A DNA stretch of 64,000 nucleotides from Roseiarcus sp963794155 (GTDB lineage: Bacteria > Pseudomonadota > Alphaproteobacteria > Rhizobiales > Beijerinckiaceae). The stretch spans positions 434,001 to 498,000 of the forward strand of contig CAWCCX010000008.1 of the NCBI GenBank assembly GCA_963794155.1, written 5' to 3'. Both the position numbers and the translations under genes were made by a program. Within the stretch, counting starts at the first letter, position 1, and each line of letters begins with the position of its first letter. A model generated the notes under the pieces. That model saw nothing but the letters and a program-made list of their open reading frames with translations, was not told the origin of the DNA and ran no database searches. Of the stretch, positions 1 to 7,553 are shown piece by piece.

Positions 1-182
1 GTCCAGTCATGAAACAATTGCGCGCATTCGACCGGCGTCATCAACTCGAGGAGGCGCACGCGCGCGCCGGGATCGAGGCCGAGAATATCGCCGACCCGGG
101 TGACCGGGGCGCCTGGGACGAGACGATAGGTCTTCGGGCGAGCGCGGGGCGCTCGAGCCGCCGTCGTCTTCTTGCCGGTCAT
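1..182 (-). CDS. Hypothetical protein, C-terminus beyond the window
   Basis: A minus-strand reading frame begins with ATG at 182 and stays open to the left edge, giving about 60 residues starting MTGKKTTAARAPRARPK. The N-terminus is basic and low-complexity; the rest includes a stretch reading GDILGLDPGARVRLLEL. Its start overlaps the stop of the upstream minus-strand gene in an ATGA arrangement, which suggests translational coupling and argues that both frames are real. I do not recognise the family. Because the upstream neighbour resembles the C-terminal part of small-terminase-like phage proteins, a phage or gene-transfer-agent origin is possible, but that is inference only. Confidence 0.4.
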   Translation of the reverse strand, partial: MTGKKTTAARAPRARPKTYRLVPGAPVTRVGDILGLDPGARVRLLELMTPVECAQLFHDW

Positions 183-610
183 TCCTCGGGCGTCTCCGGT
201 TGGAGGCGGCCCGCGAGCCCGTTGAGCATTTGCAAGAAACGCCCGCGGTCCTCCTCGGTGCGGCGCTCGGTCGCGCGCTGCCCCTGGGCTCGTCGGGGAC
301 GCCGGTCGCGCCGATCGACCAGTGTGAGCGCGCAGTCGATCGCCTCGAGGTCGCCCTCCTCGATTCGGTCGATCAGCTTGAGGATCATGGCGTCGAGCTG
401 AGCGATTTGGAATCTGGCGTATTCCTCGGCCGGAGCGACCCAGCGCCGGCGCAGCTCGTCGCGCAGCATGTCCTCAATTCGAATGCGGGGAATCTTTGCC
501 CTTGCGCCGGTCTCGTCGGCATCCGCGCCCGCACTCGGGGAAGCGAAGAAGGGTTGCGAGCCGATCGGCGCCCAGCGCCTCGATCGGGCCGATGAGTTCG
601 CGTCGTTCAT
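179..610 (-). CDS. Hypothetical protein, possibly phage small-terminase-related
   Basis: 143 residues on the minus strand. The middle third (about residues 48-95) is a charged, helical stretch with the pattern EEYARFQIAQLDAMI, then EEGDLEAIDCALTLVDRRDR, which resembles the C-terminal half of HTH-containing small-terminase-like proteins of alphaproteobacterial prophages, where a similar 'identify arginine-rich helix, GD-x-x-AID' block recurs. No N-terminal HTH is visible; residues 1-40 look low-complexity. The stop overlaps the ATG of the next minus-strand gene. It may be a decayed phage fragment or an unrelated hypothetical. The assignment is by eye and weak; the ATGA coupling is the main support that it is translated. 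Confidence 0.4.
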   Translation of the reverse strand: MNDANSSARSRRWAPIGSQPFFASPSAGADADETGARAKIPRIRIEDMLRDELRRRWVAPAEEYARFQIAQLDAMILKLIDRIEEGDLEAIDCALTLVDRRDRRPRRAQGQRATERRTEEDRGRFLQMLNGLAGRLQPETPEE

Positions 611-658
611 CTACGCCTGCAGGGATGGTTAGAGAGTGCGCAAGTGGGCGCAGCGCCT

Positions 659-699
659 GGTAGTGGGCCAGTTTGAATAAGGCAAACTGGCCCACTACC
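659..699. repeat. 17-bp perfect inverted repeat with 7-nt loop
   Basis: Positions 659-675 and 683-699 are exact reverse complements, separated by the loop AATAAGG. The stem is very stable but no T-run follows on either strand, so a classical intrinsic terminator is not supported. It lies just upstream of the minus-strand gene at 179-610 (about 50 bp before its start). It could be a palindromic mobile-element end, a protein-binding operator or an RNA hairpin. Confidence 0.75.
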
Positions 700-1254
700 C
701 AGCGCCTCCGCGGCTAGGCGGAGCGAAAAGGGTCCGGGGATCGGGGAGAAAGGCCGGCGCGCGAAGTCGCACGTCTCGAACTTGCCTCACTATGCCGCGA
801 CCGGCGTCAAAGCGCAAGCATTTATTCGTGTTTTGTTCGCACGTGCATCGGCCTCAGGCGAAATAACTCAGAAGGGTCAATGCTTTCACGGCCGTAAAAG
901 GTGTCTTCGGCGGAGCGGTTCCCGCGCCACAATTCTTTCGGAGAAGCCGGCCCACTCAAAGCTTTTCGACAATTCGTTGCAGAGAATCCGAATCGATGCT
1001 AGTTTGGCCAAAAACGCTGCCAGGCAGTAAGGCGAGCAGGGAGAGAGGCAAGGGACTAGATTTTTTTGTTTGGATTCGGCGCAACTCTCTGAAAAGGCTT
1101 ACTTCCGCCAAGGGAAGCCGCAGAAATTGCCCCGTTTCAAGGTGTTTCACAAGCGCCTCCAAGCGGACCCGACGCGTAACAGTGGTCGCCGGCCGTCGGC
1201 ATGGGACGAAAACGGGTGTAATTTCGACCGAGCGCTAGCTTTCGGGGGCCTCGG
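700..1254. other. Long intergenic stretch, no gene recognised
   Basis: No frame in these 555 bases has a credible start, coding composition or family resemblance on either strand. Base composition is locally lower in GC than the flanking genes, for example around 1050-1080 where a run of T occurs. I see no tRNA, no clear promoter pair and no riboswitch-like element. It probably contains the promoter of the corA-like gene that follows. Confidence 0.5.
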
Positions 1255-2260
1255 GTGATTGTTGCGCATTATGTCATGAAAACCAGCCAGGTCGGGGAGA
1301 CCTCGGGGACCAGCCCGGTCGCGCGGAAAGTTCTGGATCTTGTCGAGCCGGTTCCGGCCGGCGCGGTGTGGCTCGATATGGTTGAGCCGACCGTCGCCGA
1401 GGACCAGAAGGTCGAGCTTTATCTCGGCTGCAAGGTGCCGTCTCGGGCCGACCCCGACTTTACTGAACCGCCCGAGGCCTATTACGCTGATAACGGGGTG
1501 CGCTACCTGCAGGGCAGCTTTGTGAGCGAACCGGAGGACACGCCCGACGTCACCGGCATCACCTTCGTGCTCACGCCGAATACGCTGGTCACCGTCCGCT
1601 ACGATCCCGGCGACGCCTTTGAGCTCTTCGGGCAGAGGCTATGCAAGTCGGGCGTTCAGGCGTTGCACCCCGACGCGGTCGCGGTCGGCCTCATCAACAC
1701 CATCGTCAATCGTTCGGCCCGCGCGCTGAATAGGGTCGGCGTGGAGCTCGAACTCGATCGCCAGCGCGGTCTTCCGGGCCAAGGGCGACCAGGGCGCGAG
1801 GAGCCGGATCTATTCCGCGACCCTCGACGCGCTTGGGCGCGAGGACGAGAAGATTTCGAACCTGCGCGAAAGCCTGGTGTCGATCGAGCGGCTGTTGCTG
1901 TTCCTGTTGTCGGAGGGACGCTCTGCGGACGCGCCAAAGCCGGTGCGCGAGGCGACGAAGTCGGCGCTGCGTGACCTGCAATCATTGGAGCAGGACGCGA
2001 GCGTCAAGGCGCAGAAGGTGCAGTTCCTGCTGGATGCGACGCTCGGCCTGATCAACCTGGCGCAGAACGACATCATCAAGCTTTTCTCGGTCCTGGCCGT
2101 CATCTTCATGCCGCCCACGGTGATTGCCTCGATCTACGGCATGAACTTCAAGGAGATGCCCGAGCTCGGATGGCGCTGGGGCTATCCGCTGGCGATTTGC
2201 CTCATGATCTGCGCGGCGGTGCTCCCCTATCTCTTCTTTCGTTGGAAGAGATGGCTGTGA
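1255..2260 (+). pseudogene. corA: CorA-type Mg2+/Co2+ transporter, frameshifted
   Basis: Two reading frames together make one CorA protein of about 335 codons, the usual family length. The first frame (from a GTG at 1255) carries the N-terminal cytoplasmic domain up to about 1757. From about 1763 the protein continues in the +1 frame with the long helix (reading AKGDQGARSRIYSATLDALG, then LGREDEKISNLRESLVSIER) and the two membrane segments. The signature GMN motif is intact in YGMNFKEMPEL near 2140-2170, and the protein ends in the typical basic tail WKRWL. One extra base (or two missing) at about 1757-1763 explains the break. CorA pentamers pass Mg2+ across the inner membrane; with the frameshift only a soluble fragment would be made. 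Either the gene is inactive or the assembly has an indel. No operon partner is evident. Confidence 0.8.
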
Positions 2261-2307
2261 GGCGGGGCAGGGTGGAAGCGCGCTAACTCCTGCGAGGAGA
2301 GGTAGCC

Positions 2308-3231
2308 ATGGATCCGAGAGTTCAACTGACCATTCAGCAGCGTCAAGCCATCGAGGACGAGTTGACGAAGCGGACTCTCGCGCACGGGCGTCGGGTCGAT
2401 CGCCTGAGAAGGGGTAAGGCGCTGAGGTCAAGAGCGGGCCCCAAGACCAAGGGCGCGCCCGCGGCCGCTCAGCAATCGCTGGATCTTCTCGCGATCGGCG
2501 ATTTATGGTTCGACTATCCGCTGAACGGCAACGACGTCTCCTTTTCCGGCGACACCGACATCATCGCGCAGCTCAGCCAAATGGGGAATCCGCCGCCGGT
2601 CGTCCTCAATTATGCGCTTTATGGCCAAGCTACGACGTCCGTCTTGTCCTACGAGAATCAAGAGCGCATCGTGAATGTGGTTTCGGATGAGACTCAGTGG
2701 ATCAACGGATCCCCGGACGCAATCCTGGTCTCGATGGGCGGCGACGACATGGCGGGCGACCAGTTTGCGATCTATTTACAATACCAGGGTTCAGGGCTCG
2801 ATGTGCCGCGCTTCCAGGGCGCTCTCGCTTCCGTAGAGGCATCTTATTTGGATCTGTTTGCGTTTCGTGACGCTGTCGCTCCAAAAGCTTTGATCATCGG
2901 GCACTGCTATGACTACGCTATTCCCAATGGCGTCGCTCCGGCATGCGCGGGACCCTGGCTTCTGCCGTCGCTCGAATTCGCCGGGTATAACGCCAACTCG
3001 GGATCGCCGATCGTGTCAAAAATGATCGACATGTTTCATGACATGTTGAATGGCCTGGCAGGCAAAGCGAAAAACAAGTTCGTTCTCATCGACACGCGCG
3101 GTACGCTTCAGCGCGTCGCCTTCGATCCCGATGGATGGGCGAATGAGCTTCATCCCTACCCGACCGGTTTCGCGAATCTCGCGCAGAAGTTCCTGGGCGC
3201 ACTGCAGGCTCTTCCGAACGGATCCGCGTAG
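2308..3231 (+). CDS. SGNH/GDSL-hydrolase-like protein lacking the catalytic serine
   Basis: 307 residues, ATG preceded by GAGGAGAGG. Residues 1-55 are a basic, alanine-rich leader without an obvious signal peptide. The fold landmarks of SGNH hydrolases are present: block I at residues 61-71 (LAIGDLWFDYP), a block III-like SMGGDDMAGD at 142-151, and a block V-like D275...H282 in DGWANELHPYP. In active relatives block I reads GDSW; here residue 66 is Leu (codon TTA at 2503-2505, one transition from TCA Ser), and the block III Asn is Asp. The Asp/His pair is kept. It is therefore either a recently inactivated esterase, a pseudoenzyme, or uses another nucleophile. It sits 47 bp after the corA remnant and converges on the multicopper-oxidase-like gene. 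Substrate is unknown. Confidence 0.7.
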   Translation: MDPRVQLTIQQRQAIEDELTKRTLAHGRRVDRLRRGKALRSRAGPKTKGAPAAAQQSLDLLAIGDLWFDYPLNGNDVSFSGDTDIIAQLSQMGNPPPVVLNYALYGQATTSVLSYENQERIVNVVSDETQWINGSPDAILVSMGGDDMAGDQFAIYLQYQGSGLDVPRFQGALASVEASYLDLFAFRDAVAPKALIIGHCYDYAIPNGVAPACAGPWLLPSLEFAGYNANSGSPIVSKMIDMFHDMLNGLAGKAKNKFVLIDTRGTLQRVAFDPDGWANELHPYPTGFANLAQKFLGALQALPNGSA

Positions 3232-3232
3232 C

Positions 3233-4612
3233 TCACCTAACTTCGAACCATGATCCCACACCGGCTGCACGGTGCTCGGGGATCGCCAATTCAAGCGGCC
3301 ATTTGCCGGGATTGTCGGCGACGAAGGCGATATGGGTGGTGCGGCCGGGCTGGATCAGGATGGTGTCGCGCCAATAGGGCTCCCAACCGTCGTCCATCGA
3401 ATGCAATAACCGCGCGACATGGCCCCAAAGCCGCAACGCCTGGACGACCGCAGTCTTGTTAGCGAGCGCGAACACAGTCGGCGTTCCGAGCGGAAGGACA
3501 AAAGCCGGCCTCGATGACCAGTCGACGAAAGTCACGCCATTGACCGCGAACGGCGCCGATCCGCCGCCGCTGATAATGAAGTCGCAGCGCGCGGCCAATT
3601 CGAGCGCGATCTCCGCCGGCAGCCGCGGATTGGGGGCAAGGCGCCGCGGCGCGGAGCGCGCAGCGACCGGCTCGCCATCGGTCGCAATAGCGATAAACGA
3701 GCGGTCGGCCTCGCCAGCGTCGCCCCGCAGGACAAGTCGGACGCCGACGCCGAGTTCGCGCGGCATGTCGAACATCAGTTCGAAACGGGCTCCGGGCCCC
3801 ATGGGGAACCGATTGTTGAGCGGTTCAAACGGCTCGCTCGGCTGGCCGTCAACGGCGACTATGAGGGCTTTTGCGCCCTCTATCGCGATGACCGCAACAC
3901 GCGCGGTCGCGGCGCTGCCAAGACGCAACCGCACGCGCGCCCCTGGTCGGGCGCTGAGCTCTAACGGCGCAACGGCATCGTTAGCGAATACAAGACTGCC
4001 TCGGCGCCCGCTCCCTCGGGCGATGGCAGGATCGGCGAAGTCGTCCTTGACCTGCCCATCGGCGTCAATGTTCCAATCCGAGAGCACGATTGCCGCGTCC
4101 AGATCGACGTCCGGCTTGATTGCCTCCTCGACAATGATCGGCCCAAACAGCCCGAGCCCTTGCTGCGCGGCGTCGGACAAGCCCGAATGCGGAAGATAGA
4201 GATTGAAGCCCGCGTCCGGCGCGACAAAGCGGACGTCGGCGCTGGCGCCGGGCTTGACGCGCTCCTGCGTAAGGCCCCCGACGCCCGCGCCAGCGTTTGC
4301 CGTCCGCAAGCCTGGAAAGCTAAGTGTCGTCGGCTCGGGCAGCTTGTTGGCGAGCTTCAGCTTCAGCTCCGCGCCTTGCCTAAGCCTCAGGAGAGGGCCC
4401 GGGAACCCGTCACCATAAGCATAAGTCTTAGCCGGCTTGACCGGGGGCGGCCCCAGTTGAAGCAACGTAGGAGCGGCCTCGAAGCTGATAAAGCCGTCGG
4501 CCGCCGGCGTCGGCGCCTCGGCGCCGGCGGGTTGGCTCAGTTCCCACGCTGCGGCCGCTAGTCCGCCGCAGAGAACCGCGCGCCGAGTCTGGCCTGATAT
4601 TCGCTGCGCCAT
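3233..4612 (-). CDS. Tat-exported multicopper-oxidase-fold protein without copper ligands
   Basis: 459 residues from ATG 4612; the frame is open further upstream and ATG 4684 is an alternative start. The N-terminus has a twin-arginine-type signal (TRRAVLCGG followed by an Ala-rich core and AGA). Three cupredoxin domains follow in the usual order, with landmarks such as GFPGPLLRLRQG, GLTQERVKPG, LFGPIIVEE, and near the end YWRDTILIQPG and FVADNPGKW. The four His-rich copper motifs are replaced: HWHG is LSFPG (97-101), the HxH of domain 1 is YLPHSG (139-144), the HPMHLHGH block is ALRLWGHVA (about 392-400), and HCHxxEH is LELAIPEH (440-447), keeping only the last His. It is likely a structural or binding protein rather than an oxidase, as known for FtsP/SufI. 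No operon partner; its 3' end meets the SGNH-like gene 1 bp away. Confidence 0.75.
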   Translation of the reverse strand: MAQRISGQTRRAVLCGGLAAAAWELSQPAGAEAPTPAADGFISFEAAPTLLQLGPPPVKPAKTYAYGDGFPGPLLRLRQGAELKLKLANKLPEPTTLSFPGLRTANAGAGVGGLTQERVKPGASADVRFVAPDAGFNLYLPHSGLSDAAQQGLGLFGPIIVEEAIKPDVDLDAAIVLSDWNIDADGQVKDDFADPAIARGSGRRGSLVFANDAVAPLELSARPGARVRLRLGSAATARVAVIAIEGAKALIVAVDGQPSEPFEPLNNRFPMGPGARFELMFDMPRELGVGVRLVLRGDAGEADRSFIAIATDGEPVAARSAPRRLAPNPRLPAEIALELAARCDFIISGGGSAPFAVNGVTFVDWSSRPAFVLPLGTPTVFALANKTAVVQALRLWGHVARLLHSMDDGWEPYWRDTILIQPGRTTHIAFVADNPGKWPLELAIPEHRAAGVGSWFEVR

Positions 4613-4670
4613 TCTGGGACTTTGCCGCTGGCCTGAGACTTGCGGGTTAGCCGGCGAGGAGGGCACATTT

Positions 4671-4832
4671 ATGCGTAAGTTCATGGCATCTTTAGGATTT
4701 GCCGCCGTTTGCGTTGCGGTGGCGCGGTTGGAGTCCGCGCCGCTGTTCATAGCGCAGCGCGGGGACGGCACAACCCTCTTGCTCGGAGCTGGCCTCTTTA
4801 CCATCGCTATCGCCGCCGTGGTGCGCAAATGA
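4671..4832 (+). CDS. Small membrane protein, 53 residues
   Basis: ATG 4671 is preceded by a strong ribosome binding site (GGCGAGGAGGGC, 9-12 bases upstream). The product begins MRKFMASLGFAAVCVAVARL and ends in VVRK. It has two hydrophobic segments, about residues 5-19 and 35-51, separated by a short polar stretch with ESAP and QRGDGTT, and a positively charged residue at each end, so a hairpin inner-membrane topology is likely. It is divergent from the multicopper-oxidase-fold gene with 58 bp between the starts, so the two may share a control region. I do not recognise a family. The Shine-Dalgarno and hydrophobic pattern are the support. Confidence 0.55.
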   Translation: MRKFMASLGFAAVCVAVARLESAPLFIAQRGDGTTLLLGAGLFTIAIAAVVRK

Positions 4833-4932
4833 GTTGGGCGGCGCTTGAACCTGCTTTTTTCTATGGCGCGCGTCGAGCAAGCTGATATAGAGCGCGCCCA
4901 AAGCAATGCGGCCTCGTCAAGCTGGCGCTTGC

Positions 4933-5017
4933 GGCGGGCGTGGCGGAATTGGTAGACGCGCCGGATTTAGGTTCCGGTGGCGAAAGTCGTGGGGGTTCGA
5001 GTCCCTCCGCCCGCACC
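4933..5017 (+). tRNA. tRNA-Leu (anticodon UAG)
   Basis: An 85-base class II tRNA. The acceptor stem GCGGGCG (4933-4939) pairs with CGCCCGC (5007-5013), followed by A and an encoded CCA (5015-5017). The D-arm has GGCGGAATTGGTAGACGC, the anticodon stem CCGGA/TCCGG encloses the loop TTTAGGT with anticodon TAG at 4967-4969 (reads CUA), a long variable arm typical of leucine follows, and the T-loop reads GTTCGAGTC. It lies directly upstream of tig, a common rhizobial arrangement. Confidence 0.97.
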
Positions 5018-5126
5018 ATTTCCTTTGCGCCCGCGAGCGCGCCGAGGACCAAGTGACGATCGGACGACAGAGAGATATCGGCGAGTTGGGGCTGTCGGCC
5101 GCGACGACGACAAGGCGGAACGCAAG

Positions 5127-6518
5127 ATGCAGGTGACCGAAACGCTGAGCCAAGGGCTCAAGCGGGAATACAACATTTCACTCCCAGCGAGTGATCTGGC
5201 AGCCAAGCTGGACGGGCAATTGGCGGAACTGAAGGCCAAGGTCCGCATCAACGGTTTCCGGCCCGGCAAGGTTCCGGTTGAGCACTTGCGGAAGGTTTAC
5301 GGCAAATCAGTGATGGCAGACGTCGTACAGGAGGCCATCGCCAGTGCAAACAAGAAGATCGTCGACGATAACCACCTTCGGCTCGCGCGCGAGCCGAAGG
5401 TCGAGCTGCCCACCGATCAATCCGCGATCGATGCGGCGCTCGAGGCCCGCGGCGACCTCAACTTCAAAGTTGCGCTCGAAGTTCTGCCGGTGTTTGAGAT
5501 TGGCGAGTTCTCGCAAATCTCGATCGAGCGCCCGATCGTCGATGTGGAGCCCGCCGATGTCGAGACCGCGATCGGCCGGTTGACGCAGGAGCGCCGGACT
5601 TACGCCGACAAACCCGCGGGCGCGACCGCGGAGATCCTCGACCGCGTCACGGTCGACTTCGATGGAACAATCGACGGCATTCCCTTTGAAGGCGGCGAAG
5701 GCAGGGACATCCAAGTGGCGCTGGGCTCAAACACCTTCATTCCAGGATTCGAGGACCAACTCATCGGCGTCTCCGCCGGAGACAAACGCGCGATCCGTGC
5801 GACCTTTCCTGAAGCATACGCGGTACGCGCGCTCGCCGGAAAAACGGGCGATTTCGCCGTAACAGTGAAGGGGGTCGCCGCGCCCAACCCGCTGGCGATC
5901 GACGACGAATTCGCGAAGAGCCTTGGGTTTGAAAGCGTCGACAAGCTCAAGGAGACGATCCGCGACCGGCTCGTCGCCGAATATGCGCGCGCCTCGCGCG
6001 ACAAGCTCAAGCGCCAGCTCCTCGACAAGCTCGATCTGCTCTACTCCTTCGAGCTGCCGGAGGGGCTCGTGAACCAGGAGTTCGATTCCATATGGACGCA
6101 GGTGACCCGTGAGCAGCAGGCCGCGGGCCGCAGTTTCGCGGACGAGAATACGACGGAAGAGGCCGCGCGCGCCGATTACCGCAAGATCGCCGAGCGGCGG
6201 GTGAGGCTCGGGCTCTTGCTCGCCGAGGTCGGAACGAGGGCGGAGGTAAAGGTCTCGGACGACGAGATGACCCAAGCACTGATCGCTCGGGCGCGGTCTT
6301 TCCCTGGACAGGAAAAGCAGGTCTGGGACTTCTATCGCAACAACAGCCAAGCGCTGGCTGAATTGCGCGCCCCAATTTATGAGGAGAAGGTGGTCGACCA
6401 CATCCTCAGCTTGGCCAAGATCGAGGATCGTAAGGTGACGAGGGAGGAACTCCTCAAGCCGATCGACGACGAAGCGCCAGGCGAGCCCGCGACCGAAGAC
6501 GAGCCGCCGTTGGCCTGA
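5127..6518 (+). CDS. tig: Trigger factor, ribosome-associated chaperone
   Basis: 463 residues starting MQVTETLSQGLKREY, close to the usual family length; the frame is open earlier (to 4977, inside the tRNA) but only the 5127 start aligns with trigger factors. The N-terminal ribosome-binding domain carries the signature loop GFRPGKVP (about residues 44-51). A FKBP-type peptidyl-prolyl isomerase domain follows (about 160-245, with DRVTVDFDGTIDG and FIPGFEDQL), then the helical C-terminal arms to a acidic tail. It binds nascent chains at the exit tunnel. It is first in the tig-clpP-clpX-lon chaperone/protease block; ClpP follows after 145 bp. Confidence 0.96.
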   Translation: MQVTETLSQGLKREYNISLPASDLAAKLDGQLAELKAKVRINGFRPGKVPVEHLRKVYGKSVMADVVQEAIASANKKIVDDNHLRLAREPKVELPTDQSAIDAALEARGDLNFKVALEVLPVFEIGEFSQISIERPIVDVEPADVETAIGRLTQERRTYADKPAGATAEILDRVTVDFDGTIDGIPFEGGEGRDIQVALGSNTFIPGFEDQLIGVSAGDKRAIRATFPEAYAVRALAGKTGDFAVTVKGVAAPNPLAIDDEFAKSLGFESVDKLKETIRDRLVAEYARASRDKLKRQLLDKLDLLYSFELPEGLVNQEFDSIWTQVTREQQAAGRSFADENTTEEAARADYRKIAERRVRLGLLLAEVGTRAEVKVSDDEMTQALIARARSFPGQEKQVWDFYRNNSQALAELRAPIYEEKVVDHILSLAKIEDRKVTREELLKPIDDEAPGEPATEDEPPLA

Positions 6519-6573
6519 CCCGGGCGATGCGTAGGATTCGAAATTTCGGTTTCGAGTCAGAAGGCGAGTGAGC

Positions 6574-6606
6574 AGGCGCCCCTTTTCGGGGCAATGATGG
6601 GCGCCT
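6574..6606. repeat. Inverted repeat between tig and clpP
   Basis: AGGCGCC at 6574-6580 pairs with GGCGCCT at 6600-6606, and an inner GCCCC/GGGGC pair could form a shorter hairpin. No T-run follows. It ends immediately before a second in-frame ATG (6607) upstream of the clpP start I prefer. It could attenuate read-through from tig or act on clpP mRNA; function is not established. Confidence 0.4.
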
Positions 6607-6663
6607 ATGTTGGCCGGGATGCCACAGCCGAGCGCTGTGGCGGACCCGCGAAAGAAAGGTCCT

Positions 6664-7299
6664 ATGCGCGATCCAATCGACTACTACACCAACAATCTCG
6701 TGCCGATTGTGATCGAACAGTCGGCACGCGGCGAGCGCTCCTTCGATATTTTCTCGCGATTGCTGCGCGAACGCATCATTTTCATGATCGGGCCTGTCGA
6801 TGACCTCTCCGCCTCGCTGGTCGTGGCCCAGTTGCTATTTCTCGAGGCGGACAATCCGAAGAAAGAAATCGCGCTCTATGTCAATTCTCCGGGCGGGATC
6901 GTCACTGCGGGCTTGTCAATCTACGACACGATGCAGTTTATTCGCCCGAAGGTTACGACTATGTGCATCGGACAGGCGGCGTCAATGGGCTCCCTTCTGC
7001 TCGCTGCTGGCGAGAAAGGATCGCGATTCGCGTTGCCCAACTCCCGCATCATGGTCCATCAGCCGTCGGGTGGTTTCCAGGGGCAAGCGTCCGATATCCA
7101 GCGACACGCTGAGGATATTCTCAAGGTCAAGCGGCGCCTCAACGAGATTTACGTGCACCACACCGGCCAATCGTACGAAGCCATTGAAAGAACGCTGGAT
7201 CGCGATCATTTCATGTCGGCTGAGGAAGCGAAGGCGTTCGGTATCGTCGACGAGGTGACCGTCAAGCGTGCCGTTGAACTCGAAGAGATCAAAGCGTAG
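6664..7299 (+). CDS. clpP: ATP-dependent Clp protease proteolytic subunit
   Basis: 211 residues starting MRDPIDYYTNNLVPIVIEQ. ATG 6664 has AAAGGT six to eleven bases upstream and matches rhizobial ClpP starts; an in-frame ATG at 6607 would add 19 residues and is less likely. The catalytic Ser lies in GQAASMGSLLLAAG, the His in IMVHQPSGG, and the Asp in the region TLDRDHFMSAEEA. Two heptameric rings form the degradation chamber fed by ClpX or ClpA. It lies 255 bp upstream of clpX in the same direction, as in most alphaproteobacteria. The catalytic residues and length are all normal. Confidence 0.97.
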   Translation: MRDPIDYYTNNLVPIVIEQSARGERSFDIFSRLLRERIIFMIGPVDDLSASLVVAQLLFLEADNPKKEIALYVNSPGGIVTAGLSIYDTMQFIRPKVTTMCIGQAASMGSLLLAAGEKGSRFALPNSRIMVHQPSGGFQGQASDIQRHAEDILKVKRRLNEIYVHHTGQSYEAIERTLDRDHFMSAEEAKAFGIVDEVTVKRAVELEEIKA

Positions 7300-7323
7300 C
7301 CCGCGGCCCTATCAGGCCGGATT

Positions 7324-7347
7324 ATCGTTCCCTTCGCGACGATTTTT
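7324..7347 (+). terminator. Possible weak terminator after clpP
   Basis: A 5-bp stem ATCGT (7324-7328) / ACGAT (7339-7343) is followed by a T-run. The stem is short and the loop is 10 bases, so strength is doubtful. A further short stem GGCC/GGCC lies just upstream. Confidence 0.3.
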
Positions 7348-7553
7348 GCGGCGCGGGCTTGATTTCGCGCGCAAATTGGTGGTTGCTTGTCAAATCCCGA
7401 GCTGACGCAACGGCGGCGGGCGGAAGGCGAACTGAAGCGGGGGACGGCGAGGCAGGGTCCAAGGCTACGTTTCGTTAGGGTGGTTTGGTTAGGCTGCGCG
7501 GTCAGGCGTTTGACAACTCGCTTCGGCGAAAGCGGCCTAAATGGAGAAAAGCG

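Noticed and set aside
474..695. A 73-codon minus-strand frame starting MGQFALFKLAHYQA across the palindrome
   Set aside because: It reads through the inverted repeat and overlaps the 179-610 gene in another frame; no start signal.
996..1258. Short plus-strand frames before corA
   Set aside because: They overlap each other in different frames, lack ribosome binding sites and have no family resemblance.
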